From: Inonotus obliquus
Taxonomy: Eukaryota; Basidiomycota; Agaricomycetes; Hymenochaetales; Hymenochaetaceae
Direction of reading: 5' to 3'
Assembly (NCBI GenBank): GCA_032164295.1
Contig: JAJHTX010000010.1
Span: 1,240,001 to 1,304,000, forward strand
Length of the DNA stretch: 64,000 nt
Under the pieces are notes generated by a model. It worked only from the letters and a program-made list of their open reading frames with translations. It was not told the DNA's origin and did not search any database. Position 1 is the stretch's first letter. Each line of letters begins with the position of its first letter. Below, one piece after another: positions 22,427 through 33,600 of the stretch. The translations under genes and the position numbers were made by a program.

Positions 22427-24122
22427 TTACAGTTCCTCTTCATGGATACACCGTTCAGGGATCCAGGAAGAATTCATTTCGTCCCGTCTATACATCCCAT
22501 CCTCCCATCCTTCGCAGCCAACAATCTCGATCTGCACTCCTCCAATGTCCGTCAGATACCCAGCAACTGTGTCTATGAAACTCGACGTCACTCGGCCACA
22601 CCTAATGCGGATAAATCGCCCATCAGATACGATCAACTCATCGCACTTATCAAAGCGCTTAAATCGCTCATGGGACACGATGCGGTTATCTATCGGGACT
22701 CCATTCTCGAATCCGTCTTCACCGAAACCCACAGTGTCAGATTTAAATAGAAGCTCCAGCCTTCGAAGGATAGGCATGCGCAGTTTCGTGGTCAAAACGG
22801 GCAGAAGTAATGGCTTTTTGACGTGGAAATGGCCCTGATGAATTTCGCAGAAGACGAGGTAAGGAAGAGTCACCACCTGCAACGAGTTCACCGTAAACGC
22901 GTCAGTAATGTCGCGTTCAACATCGCCCACGTCACTAAGAATGGTTAGCGCTCGAAGCACTTCGGTCGATGACAGGAAGTCGAGCAATTCCCTTAGACCA
23001 ACATATTGAAGGGACAAAGTAAACCGAGTCAAGTGTTTGGCAAACGATGGGTGGTGGGTGAAATTGGACTCCAGAGTGCGCAGCGAAGGGAGGTCGCACG
23101 CTTCGTAAAAGCGGCCCTTCCAGATATGAAGAAATAGGTACTGGAGGGAGTTCGCCGATGCAAGAAATTCCTTCAAGGAATCCATTTCGTCCTGTTCAAT
23201 ATACGCCAACTTGCACCGAATCAGATTTTTCGCGACACTGAGTCTTGGTACGAAGTCGACAGCTAGGTTTTGTAGCAACGGAGTATGCCGCCTTTCGAAG
23301 GAACTCAAAATGGACTGACTGCAGTACCGCATCACCAGAGTTCGAACACTCTGCATAGCCACGCTGTCTAGGATCCGTCGAGTCTCATCTTCGTATATGT
23401 GTAGTTTCCAAATCTGCAGCTCCTCCAAATGCAAAGGCAGGATAAAGGACAAAGAGCGTCTTTTGAACCGGTCGATAAATCTCTCGGGGTCGAGCCCTCG
23501 TTTGCGAGCCCAATCTTCGTACGAGGCGCCGCGTATAAGCTTGTTACGTTCCCGTATGATAGCCTTCAACGAAACGAAACGATTCCCCTCCGCAATTGCG
23601 ATCATCTGCTCCGGTGTCTGACCGATTTCGAGATAGTGCTCATCCCACATCTTCCGTGCCGACATCATAACCCTCCTGAATCGCCTGCATACCAGAGACA
23701 AATCCGCCTTCTCCTTCAGACTTTCTGCGGCGAAAGAGAATATCTCGAAAAGCACCTCATCCGGAATGAGATCTAGTCCGTGATTCAGAGCCATCCGGGA
23801 GATGTGGTTCTCAAATTGGTCGATGCGCTTCGCGAAGCCCTTCATCCTGGCGTCCAAGGTCTCGATGGATGCTTGGACTGAATGCAGCGAGTCGAGAGTC
23901 GATTTGTTCAGTTGCCGCATGCCTTGTAAAAGCTTGGTAACGTTGAAATCCCGGGTTTCTTCGATCTCGCTATTGAAGTAGGTCAGCGAGAATGTCGATG
24001 CTACAGCTACAGACATTGACTTACTACTCATTAAATGTTTCTGTGCACTTGTCCATGAATGCGAACAGCTCTAGTGAAGCATTCTCGAAATTCTGAACTA
24101 CTTCGGGCTTGGAAGTAGTCAT
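22427..24122 (-). CDS. F-box/LRR-like protein, family copy F3
   Basis: An apparently intact member with a longer linker. Exon 1 is 24025-24122 (MTTSKPEVVQNFENASLELF, then AFMDKCTETFNE). A 55-bp intron (23970-24024) splits a Tyr codon and exon 2 begins EIEETRDFNVTKLLQGM. The linker before the F-box is longer than in F1/F2 and looks coiled-coil (LDSLHSVQASIETLDARMKG, FAKRIDQFENHIS). The F-box is LDLIPDEVLFEIFSFAAE with ADLSLVCRRFRRVM, followed by GQTPEQMIAIAEGNRFVSLK and leucine-rich segments. The C-terminal region ends in acidic residues (HEEEL) at 22427. The same frame can be extended to an upstream ATG at 24209; 24122 is preferred because copy F4 has the same MTxSKPE start. Predicted SCF substrate adaptor, target unknown. 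Confidence 0.88.
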
Positions 24123-24401
24123 CTTGCAGAGCAGCGACTTCGTAGTAGTGCAGTGGCCTGTTCTAAACGTTCCAACTGCAACTGAGACACTCGAACCAAA
24201 CAAGGCCAAACAGACACGAAGCTGATATCAAGCGGACTGCAGCAGCAATTGCAACAAGAATGCTCTGAGCTTTTGCATCCGTCAAATCTGACTGTTCAAA
24301 GATTATATATACTTTGACAACTAATTATTGTGCGAGTCTGAATCCTATTTGTCAAGTATAGATTGATTCGATGCCAAATACAAATCCTCCTCCTCTTCCG
24401 A

Positions 24402-26001
24402 TTATGACTTCAGTCCATGGAGAAAAGCCGAATCCATTTCGTCCAGTCTAAACGTCCCATTCCTCCACCCATGGCAGCCATGAAACTCGATCTGCATCTT
24501 TTCAATGCCCGTGCGATATCCGGCAATCGTGCCTACGAAACCCGGTGTCACTGACCGGCACCCTTTAAAGCGGATACATCGCTCATGGGGAATGGTGGAA
24601 GCATCTGGTGGAAGGTCGTCAAAAACTAGCATGTCGAAATCAAAGCCCACGAAGTAATAACTAAGTAGAAGCTCCAGCCTTCGAAGGACAGGCATACGCA
24701 GCCAGACGGACAAAGCGTGCAAAAGTAATGGCTCTCCGACACCGAGGAAACCCTGATGGATTTCGCATGAAGCGAGGTGAGGAAGAGTCACCACCCTCAA
24801 CGAGTTCACCGAAAATGCGTCAGGAGCGTCACGATTAATAATTCCTCCGTTCCTATGAATGGAGAGTGCTTGAAGCACTTCGGTCGATGACAGGAAGTCA
24901 AGAAGCTCCGACATAGTAAGACCATCGATCCATCTGAGTGTAAACCGAGTCTAGTGCCTGGCAAAGGACGGATGAGGAATGAAATTGACCACGAGACTCC
25001 GCAGCGAAGGGAGGTCGCAGGCTTCGTAAAAGCGCTCGCTCAAAATATGAAGCAATAGGTACTGGAGAGCGTTCGCAGATGCAATGAATTCCCTCAACGA
25101 ATCCAGCTCGTCATCCCGAATATGGACCAATTTGCACCTAACCAGATCTCTCCCAGCAGTGGGTCCTGGTCCGAAGCTGACATCGAGGTTTTGTAGCGAC
25201 GGAGTATACCACCTTTCGAAGGAAGGCAAAACGAAAGCCGGTTGTAACGATTCCGTATTAAGAGAGTACGAACGCTCTGCATGGCTGCACCGTCTAGAAC
25301 CCGTCGGGCCTCTCCTTCACTTTCGAGTTCAAAAATCTGCAGCTCTTCTAGACGCAAAGAAAAAATAAAGTCCAAAGAGCGTTTGTAGAACCGGTCGACA
25401 AATTCCATGGGGTCTAGCCCTCCGTTTCTGGCCCAAGCTTTGTACGAGGCGCTGCTCCTGACCTCGTCACGGCCCCGTATGACAGCCTTCAACGAAATGA
25501 AACGGTTCCCCTCTGCAATCGCGACCATCTGCTCCGGTGTTTGACCGATCTCGAGACAATGTCCATCCCACATCTTCCGTGTCGACATCATGACCATCCT
25601 GAATCGCCTGCATACCAATGATAATCCCACCTTCTCTTTCAGGCTCTCTGCGGAAAAGGAGAATATCTCGAAAAGAACGTCGTCCGGAATGAGATTTAGT
25701 CCGTAATTCAGCGCCTTCCGGGAGATTAGGTGCTCGAATTCCTTGATGCTCTTCGCGAACCCATTTATCCTGTTGTCCATGGTCTTGATGAATGCCTGGA
25801 CCGTATGTAGCGAATCTAGTGGCGATTTATGCAGCTCTCGCATGCCTTTTAGAGCCTTGGCAACGTCGGAATATTGTTTGTTTTCGTTCTCACTGAAGAC
25901 GTAGGTTAGTCAGAATGTTGATATTAGTTGTCCATGAACGCGAACAGCTCTAGCGCGGCAAGATCTAGATTCCGAGATAACTCGGGCTTGGAAGCAGTCA
26001 T
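24402..26001 (-). pseudogene. F-box/LRR-like pseudogene, family copy F4
   Basis: Sister of F3 with at least three lesions. Exon 1 starts MTASKPELSRNLDLAALELF at 26001 but ends FAFMDN then a stop, so the end of exon 1 and the intron donor are missing. Exon 2 (from about 25900) has an intact linker, F-box (LNLIPDDVLFEIFSFSAE) and family block. It then loses frame near 25230, where RNRYN should run into a SFERxxTPSLQNL segment. The next block resumes in another frame (25229-24951). An in-frame TAG at 24951 replaces the Leu of the family's RHLTRF motif. After it the frame is open to 24402. No working full-length protein is predicted. Sequence similarity to F1-F3 remains high, so the decay is recent. 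Confidence 0.88.
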
Positions 26002-26355
26002 CTTGAAGAGCAGACGCAGCAGCGACGTTGTAGTGTAGTGGACCTGCTGGTATGGAACCAAAGCACGTGAATCAAACAGGCGTAAACAGACACGTCACGT
26101 CCATCCTTGCGTGTCCTGCCGTCTTGGTGAACCGAACGTCGACACGACGCAACTTTCTCTTCCCCTCTGCCATACTTCGTATAGCTTACTTCACTTCGTA
26201 CACCCTGAGGGCCTGACTCTTAGTTCTTTACCCTATTCGTGAGTGTACGAAGAACGACTTTGGAGAACGAACACTGCAAAATTCGTAATTTGCTTCGTGT
26301 GGAAGAAAAAAGAAAAAGACGGTTGAGGAAGGACACTAGGAAAAGTAAGGCAGGG
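26002..26355. other. Intergenic region between F4 and Erd2
   Basis: No gene seen. It should contain the promoters of both divergently oriented units; I see no distinctive element. Confidence 0.5.
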
Positions 26356-27635
26356 ATGAATATCTTTCGGTTTCTCGGTATGTTGCTCTTCTTTGCTCGT
26401 GTGCCGCATTCAAGCTGGAGTGGACCGGCTGACTGTTGTTTTATTGTCCGTGGCGTACCTGCGTACTTCGCAAAACCTCCCTCCGTTGAATATTGAATCA
26501 TGAACTTGAATGAAAATTGGGAACCATAACGCGACAAACGATAACGACTGCGCCTGGAATGACATGGCAACTTTAATGGAACATTGGGGGTGGTGATATA
26601 GGCGACCTCTCGCACTTGGCGTCTATCGCCATCTTGCTGCATAAAATTCAGACTTCGCGGTCGTGTCGAGGTGTGTTCCTTCTCTCCACCCTCCCATCTC
26701 TCGTACTCACCTTTGTCGTCGGATGAATTCCAACTGACTTTCCACCCATCTGTCTCTATATGACTGCGACTATATGACTCCGAATACGCACACGAACTCT
26801 GCTACTTACGATGAACAGGAATCTCATTCAAAAGCCAAGCCCTCTACGTCCTCGTCTTCATCACTCGTTACCTCGATCTCTTTCTCGGCGAATGGATATC
26901 ATTATACAACACTCTCATGAAGCTTTTCTTTATCGGCAGTAGTTGCTACATTCTCTACCTTATGAAAATCCGTTTCAGGTAAGAACGTTCTTCCTTCTGT
27001 CTATTCGTATCTATGTCATGAAAGGCGTAATACTGATGTCAAGTCCACTTTTCTTGGCTATCTCATTCTTCTTACATCGAATCCCTCCACATACTCTAAC
27101 TTCCCGCTCCTCCCTAACCTCGACCTCTTCAACGGCACCAATCAGACCAACTCAAGACCCAGCAATCGACACCTTCCGAATCGAATTCCTTCTCGGTCCC
27201 TCATTGCTCCTCTCGCTCCTGTTCAACTACAAATTCTCCTTAATCGAAATCCTGTGGTCATTCTCCATCTTTCTCGAATCCGTAGCAATCCTACCTCAAC
27301 TTTTCATGCTACAACGGACGGGAGAAGCTGAAACCATTACGACTCATTATGTTGCCGCTTTGGGAGCTTATAGGGCCTTGTATATACCTAATTGGATTTA
27401 CAGGTACTTTATGGAGGGGAGTGTGGACCCTATTGCTGTTATTGCGGGACTTGTACAGACGGGGTTGTATTTGGATTTTTTCTATATTTATTTTACAAAG
27501 TGAGTTCTTCAACTTGATTCTCCTTTTCGTGTACCATTCTTTTATGCTCTTTGGGTCTGACAGTTGGCTGACGAGTCTTCATTATTTCTCGTTGATAGAG
27601 TATTGCACGGGCAGAAATTCGAACTTCCCGCTTAA
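26356..27635 (+). CDS. erd2: ER lumen protein-retaining receptor (Erd2/KDEL receptor)
   Basis: A seven-helix Golgi/ER membrane receptor that binds HDEL/KDEL-type C-termini of escaped ER proteins and returns them by COPI vesicles. Five exons: 26356-26377 (MNIFRFLG), 26602-26670 ([15 protein letters not shown]), 26819-26978 ([20 protein letters not shown]), 27146-27499 and 27599-27635. All introns are GT-AG and the phases fit. Highly conserved blocks are [31 protein letters not shown] with [19 protein letters not shown], then the segment with [18 protein letters not shown], and the last exon [11 protein letters not shown]. Length (about 213 residues) is normal. The tiny first exon with eight codons is easily missed by gene finders. 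No lesion. Confidence 0.96.
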
Positions 27636-28207
27636 ACATGGTACACGGCGCTCCCTCCGCTTCGTCTTCGATCTTCTCTCGGCAGCGCCGTGTACCTGCC
27701 CCGCGAACGTTGTCGACGTCGATGTTTGGTCTGTGTCTCATCTCCGCACTTCCATCTCTCCACCTTCATACATAAAATATGTATGTATGCATGGCCTGTT
27801 CATCCTTCGTCATGATTGTGCCCCCGTCTGTCTGTATGCATTTTTGACTTTGAATGTGTAACGAGCGAAGGGAGAGTTGAAGATGTGAATGAATAGATGT
27901 TTTCCTTCAATGCTTCAACGATTTTATGGTTTAGTGGGTTTTCTGTGTGTGCAAGGGTGTGCAAATCTTAGGAAAATGCGCGCGGTCTTCATGTTGTTCG
28001 AAGCTTCTGGCTCGGAGGTGTCGAGCGATCAACAACGTATCGTGTAAGATGGATAACAGTATATTGAAGACGAGGATAGGAGAAAAATGTATTATGCACA
28101 AGGGAAGATATACGTTGGTACAAGGCGACTAAAAAGAGAAACAAATGAGATATGTCCAAGAAAACAAACTCTATAAAATCCTCCTCCCCCTTCCCAAACA
28201 CCCTCCT
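27636..28207. other. Convergent 3' spacer between Erd2 and the carrier gene
   Basis: Both flanking genes end here (Erd2 on plus, carrier on minus), so the 570 bases are shared 3' UTR and terminator sequence. No coding evidence. Confidence 0.55.
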
Positions 28208-29733
28208 TTACTCCGAATACCTATCCTCCATCTCATCGTCCGCCTGTACCCTCTCCACAATCATCCTAACCTTCTCATAAACCGGGAACACCACCGCCTG
28301 TCCAGGAGCAACCCTCAACACCCTCGGCGTAATCCCCTTATAAAAAGCCTTCGCTCCCTCCTGTCTAAACATCTCACTCGCAATACTCCAAATCTTACTC
28401 CACGCACTCGTCCCTTCCGCAAAAGTCGTTTTCTGCAACCGCGTTTTGATCGTATCGATAGGGGCGTTTGAGAATGGGCCCATTGCTCCTGATACGAGTC
28501 CGATGAGCATTGTTTGGTATGAGGGGAGTTCGGTGAGTTCGGGTTGATACGAATGAGCGAGTTTCTTCAATTCTTGGTAAGCCGTGAAATTAGATCCTTG
28601 ATTCGTAGCTTGTCTCAAAGCCGTCAAGCTAACCCCTCTATAAAGCGTTCTAACTCCTTCCTCCCTTACAATCGTATAAACCGCATGTCCAGCATTCCTA
28701 TACCTCGGAACTTCCATCGGATCAGCCAACGAATGACTTTGAGCTTGTAATCGAATTTTAACCACTTCCATTGGACAAACAATCAACACGGCTTCTGTAG
28801 TCCCTGCTCCTAATCCTGCGAGGAATATGGAGGAAGTAGGGGTTTTGTGGGTTTGGGGATCGGATAGAGCTTTTTTGTAAGCTTCGAAAGAGGCGAAACG
28901 GATGGACATTTTGGGGACTATTCCGGAGAGGACGGCGCCGAGACCTTTGTAGAGAGCGAGAGGAGTTTCGCGTTGGACTATTTGAGCTCCTGTTGCGAGG
29001 AAGCCGCGGGGTTTGGTCTAATGGAATGGTATATTAGCATTAGCATTCTGATTGATTTTTTTTGAAACTTTTGTGAGGCGATAGGATGGTAAGAGGAAGG
29101 GTGTGATAGGGATGAGGAACGACTCCCGGATAACCGGTCATAGACGCGGATAACGGGGAATCCACGCGCATATATGCGCTCAATGTCCATCACCTCTTTG
29201 CTATATCGCCGCGGTCACACCGTCCGTCGATAGCACTCTTACTCCGCATTCCGCATCTACACAGCCAGCCAGCTTGGTTGTGAGGCGGTGAGGTGATGGT
29301 AGGCAGTAGGTGTGTATACGCGTAGCAAAGCTCCTTCACAAAGGCCGAGGTGCTTCAAACCTGCGCCTAATCCCCTCCCCCTCCCAAGGATAGATGAAAT
29401 AGATAATCGGGAGAAGCACTCACTCCTGGAAGGAGACCCGACTTGGACAGCTGCATACGGACTTTGATCGTATCGAGCGGCTGACATACGAGCTACATAC
29501 CACCATCCACATCATCCACCAATACAAACGCCCGAGCAAACCGACATCAGCAACGCCAACACGAAGACGTTAATGCGAAACGCGAAACGCGAAAAAGAGT
29601 GTGTCGTCAGCGTTCATCTTCCACCAATAACGACAGAGATGATTGAATGACTTACAGCTTCCATAGCACCCGCGATACCACCGGCCGTGATATGCGTGGC
29701 GAAGCCTACTGGTTTCTTGTCTGATCTGGACAT
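28208..29733 (-). CDS. Mitochondrial succinate/fumarate-type carrier (Sfc1-like)
   Basis: An inner-membrane mitochondrial carrier that most resembles the succinate/fumarate exchanger, which links cytosolic acetate or ethanol use to gluconeogenesis. Three exons: 29656-29733 (start MSRSDKKPVGFATHITAGG, with GIAGAMEA), 29424-29492 (LVCQPLDTIKVRMQLSKSG) and 28208-29017. Together they make 318 residues, standard for the family. The three carrier signatures are present: PLDTIKVRM, PMEVVKIRLQ and PIDTIKTRLQ. Further family blocks are GLGAVLSGIVPKMSIRFASF, GTTEAVLIVCP and ITPRVLRVAPGQAVVF. The ending is acidic (DDEMEDRYSE). The SIRFASFE and VAPGQAV blocks favour the Sfc1 group over citrate or tricarboxylate carriers; substrate is inferred from that. 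The two 5' introns are much longer (about 160 and 400 bp) than usual here. Confidence 0.9.
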
Positions 29734-30660
29734 TGTGTGTTGTTATTCGACTATTTACGAGGTCTACAGGGACAAGGTGAGGAATGGACGTATAGATGTA
29801 TGCGTTCGAGGCTCGAGTGACTTGTATATCTACGTCTTCGAGAGAGAACAGAGGTTGATGTAGAGAGGAGAGAAGAGGATGAATAGCCAAGGCGTACCAG
29901 CCCTGATTTAATGCATGTGAAACCATCCCGTCTCCGTCTCCTCCACTCCGCCAGTCCGAACTTCGGAAGGGGAGAAGGTACCATTCCTCCGCGCAAATCA
30001 ACAAGTATCCGCTTAACCTCCTCACTCCTTTTGTTTGCAATTTGAGTGATTACCTCGTCTCTGATTCACCGTTCCATCTCCTCTCGAATATGGGTCGAAA
30101 GTGATTGTATGCTCCTCCATCCTTGGCTTGGTCGTCGAGTCTATCGGATATCGGATCAAAGTGGCTAATCGTGGTCAAGTGACTTCGGGTCATCTCGGGT
30201 ATTTCTTCCAATGGCTTTGCTCGGAGGGGAGGAAGAACCCGACTGCATCCTGGCGGCTAGGGCTGTACCGTGGTCGTTGTGTTGGGCTTCAACTCATTGA
30301 TAGTTCTCTGAGAGAACGATCGTTCCGGTGTCACGACAATTCCAATTTCACCTTCGGCTTGTAGGAAGTTGGAACCAATCCATCATATCCGAGGAACAAA
30401 AGCAAGCTGTTGAAAAGCTGCGTCAACTATCTGTATCCCAGGGGAAAAGATGGTCTATTCCAGCACGTTGCACTGGCAAAGGGGCAGAGAATCTGAGAGA
30501 TGACGCGGACGGAATATTCTGCGTCACGTGTTCTATTCTACATTCGTGGATCTACGTGTCATCCCAAGTGAACAGTGAAGTAACAGCTCACCTCTTTCCT
30601 CTTCCTTCCTTCAATCTCCGTTCATCTCTGGAAGGAGCGCTTTCGCTCCGAAAGTAAGAT
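29734..30660. other. Divergent promoter region, carrier / Hrd3
   Basis: Upstream of both the carrier (minus) and Hrd3 (plus). No coding evidence: the open frames here (such as 29751-29996 minus) lack domains. A CACGTG-like core lies near 30526-30531 (gtCACGTGtt), a possible bHLH-type site; inference only. Confidence 0.45.
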
Positions 30661-33600
30661 ATGAGAGAACACCGAAGTCTGTTAGGAGGAAGACGAAGAA
30701 AGGCGAGATGGATTCATCTCAGGATGGGACTGATATTCTTCGTCGTGTTTATGTTCGCGGCGACGGTTGTTCGTGGACAGGAGCAAGTAGAATTCGAGGA
30801 TAAGATTGTACCAGAGACCAAAGAGGTTGTTAAAGATGAGGTGGACTCTGTTGTCGAGGAAGAGTCGACATCGAATCCTGTGTTGTCAACTCCAGAGGTG
30901 AGCTGTTCTCCCTGAATTCAGTTTAAGGTCTCTAACTATCTCCCCGTTGACCCTTGAATAGTCGTCTATAAGTGAACTGCCAGGCGTCGAGACAATAGTT
31001 GAATCCGAAACCGCTGAACACGCCACGAGTAGTTATGAACCAATCATAGAGACGAACAAACCCGTGCATCCAAAAGCCGAGTCTCCCGCAAGTTCTTACA
31101 ATTCAGTGGTGGAAGGTATGTCCGTCCGTAGCTTCTATGCAAGCATTCTTTTCTTTTTAACAGTCACAATCCTTGCAGCCGAAAAAGCCTACAAACAAGC
31201 ACTCCATACCCTCTCCTCGATCCCTTCCTTCCCTTCCTCATCCCAATCGCCTCCCTCTCTCCTCGACGCCTCCTCCTCCTCTTCACATCACCATAACCAA
31301 CCCATCACCCTCTTCTCCACCCTCTTTCCAAATCAACAAGGCCCCATCGCAAGTATCATTCGTATCATTCACAAGCTGCGCCAACAGAGCTGGGTACCTG
31401 GCTTCTTAAGACCGATTTTGAGTTTGTTTGGAATTGGTACGGATGGAGGGGGTGGAATTGGAGGAGGGTCGGGAAGGAGGAAAGAGGAGGAGATGAAGGG
31501 AAGAGCGGTGAAGGTCATCGATTTGCTCGAGCATGCAGTCGAGTTGGGACATATGGACGCTCTGTATACTCTTGCCCATATCTCTTTGGTAAGTATCGTC
31601 CACATCCATACACATTTTCACATTTCTGACATCTCTTACAGTTCCACGTATCTCCCCTCCTCTATAACCCCACACGCGCTTACGAATCCTACTCTCTCCA
31701 CGCTAAACTCACCGGAAACGCAACATCACAATCCATACTCGCTTTCTTCCACGCAACAGGCTACGACGATGTTACTAAAACTGATCAATCCAAAGCATTG
31801 TTATATTATACGTTTGCTGCCCATGGAGGTGATCAAGGAAGTCAAATGGCGCTGGGGTATAGGTATTGGGCCGGTATTGGCGTGAATGATGATTGCGGTG
31901 TTGCGCTGGAGTGGTATGAGAGGGCTGCTGAACAGTGTGAGTACTCAACTAGATCATAATTATCTGGGGTCGAGTGTCATATTGATGTAATTTTGATTAG
32001 CTATGACAAAGTTCCTTTCAGGTCCCCCTGGAGGACGAACACTCTTACATACCACAACGAGATTATCTGATTTGGATGGCGGAGTGTACGGTCCTGGGGC
32101 TAGTGTTGCTTCAACGGGTCCGAATGCACATCGTGCGGTTATAAAAGCAGCTTCGGCGCGTCAAGCAGGAGAGACTTGGGAAGACGTTTTGGAATATTAC
32201 ATGGTACGTCCCTTCCTCCCTACCTCCCCCTCCTAAATCCAATCATACGTATCAACATTCATCTGTTAATCTACATATTTCCAAACTACAGTTCAACGCA
32301 GATAGAGGAGAGACGGACTTCGCCTATCGTCTAGGTAAAATCTTCTACCAAGGTTCAATCTACGCATTATTAGGAGGAGCCGCTTCAGGTGGAGAAGGTG
32401 TCGGTGCAATTCCACGAGACTACCATCGAGCACGATACTACTTCCTCCGCATCGCACGTCAAATCTGGCCTCGAGATCCTCCTCACCCCTCTTCCACTTC
32501 TCCATCGTCCTCTGTACTGCCATCCCCTTTAACCCCTCCAGTGCGTCAAGAACTCAAAGACGACGGTACACTCCAATTCGCTATCTCTTCTGCGGGATAT
32601 ATCGGTCGCATGTACCTCCGCGGAGAAGGGGTTAAGCAAGATTATTGGATGGCTAGACTATGGTTTGAAAGAGGAGCTGAGTGGAAAGATAGGGAATGTT
32701 TGAATGGGTTAGGTATTATGTGGCGAGATGGGTTGATTTATGATGGTGGTGATGAGGAGGGGAAAGGAAGGGAAGGAAGAGAGGGAAGGAAGGATTTGAA
32801 GAAGGCGATTGGATATTTTATGGTTGCTGCTAGTTTTGAACTTGCTGAGGCTCAGGTGAATTTGGGGAAGTATAATTATTGTGCGTATCTTTCTTCCATC
32901 CTCTTCTCCTCCCCCTCATTACTGAAATCTCACGCACCCTCATAAAATGAAACAGATAAAGGCGACCTAAAACTAGCGACGACCTATTTCGAATCCGCAA
33001 TCCGCCACGGATCTCCATACGAACCATACTACTACCTAGCCAAAATCCATTCACTCTCCGCTCTAAATCCAAATTCACCTCCACATCATGTTCAAGGTTC
33101 ATGTGCAATGGCCGTTTCGTTCTTTAAGTTGGTAGCGGAGAGAGGAGCTTGGGAGGATGATCCGGTTCGAGACGGGGAGGCTAGGTGGTGGTGGAAGCCT
33201 GATATTAATACGATAGAGGGGATGGGGGTGGATAGGAAGGGAGTGGAAGGGATGAAAGAGAGAGCGAAAGAAGATGCGTTACTTAGATGGTGGATTGGGA
33301 GCGAGAGGGGTAGTGAAACTGCTCAGAATAATTTGGCGTATATTCTTGATCAAGGTGCGTTTCCCCGCCTTTCCGTCCTTGCTTCGCTCTTACAAACCAA
33401 CCTCTATGATGCATAACGTACAGATAAATCAATCCTCCGTTTCACACGTTTCTCACCATTCAAACCATCTAACAAAACTGCTCGTCTGGCTTTAACGCAA
33501 TATATGCGTTCTGCATATCAGCGTAATGTTGATGCGTTAGTGAAAGTGGGGGATTATTATTTTCACGGATTAGGTCTTTCGGATTCGGATTCGGATTCGT

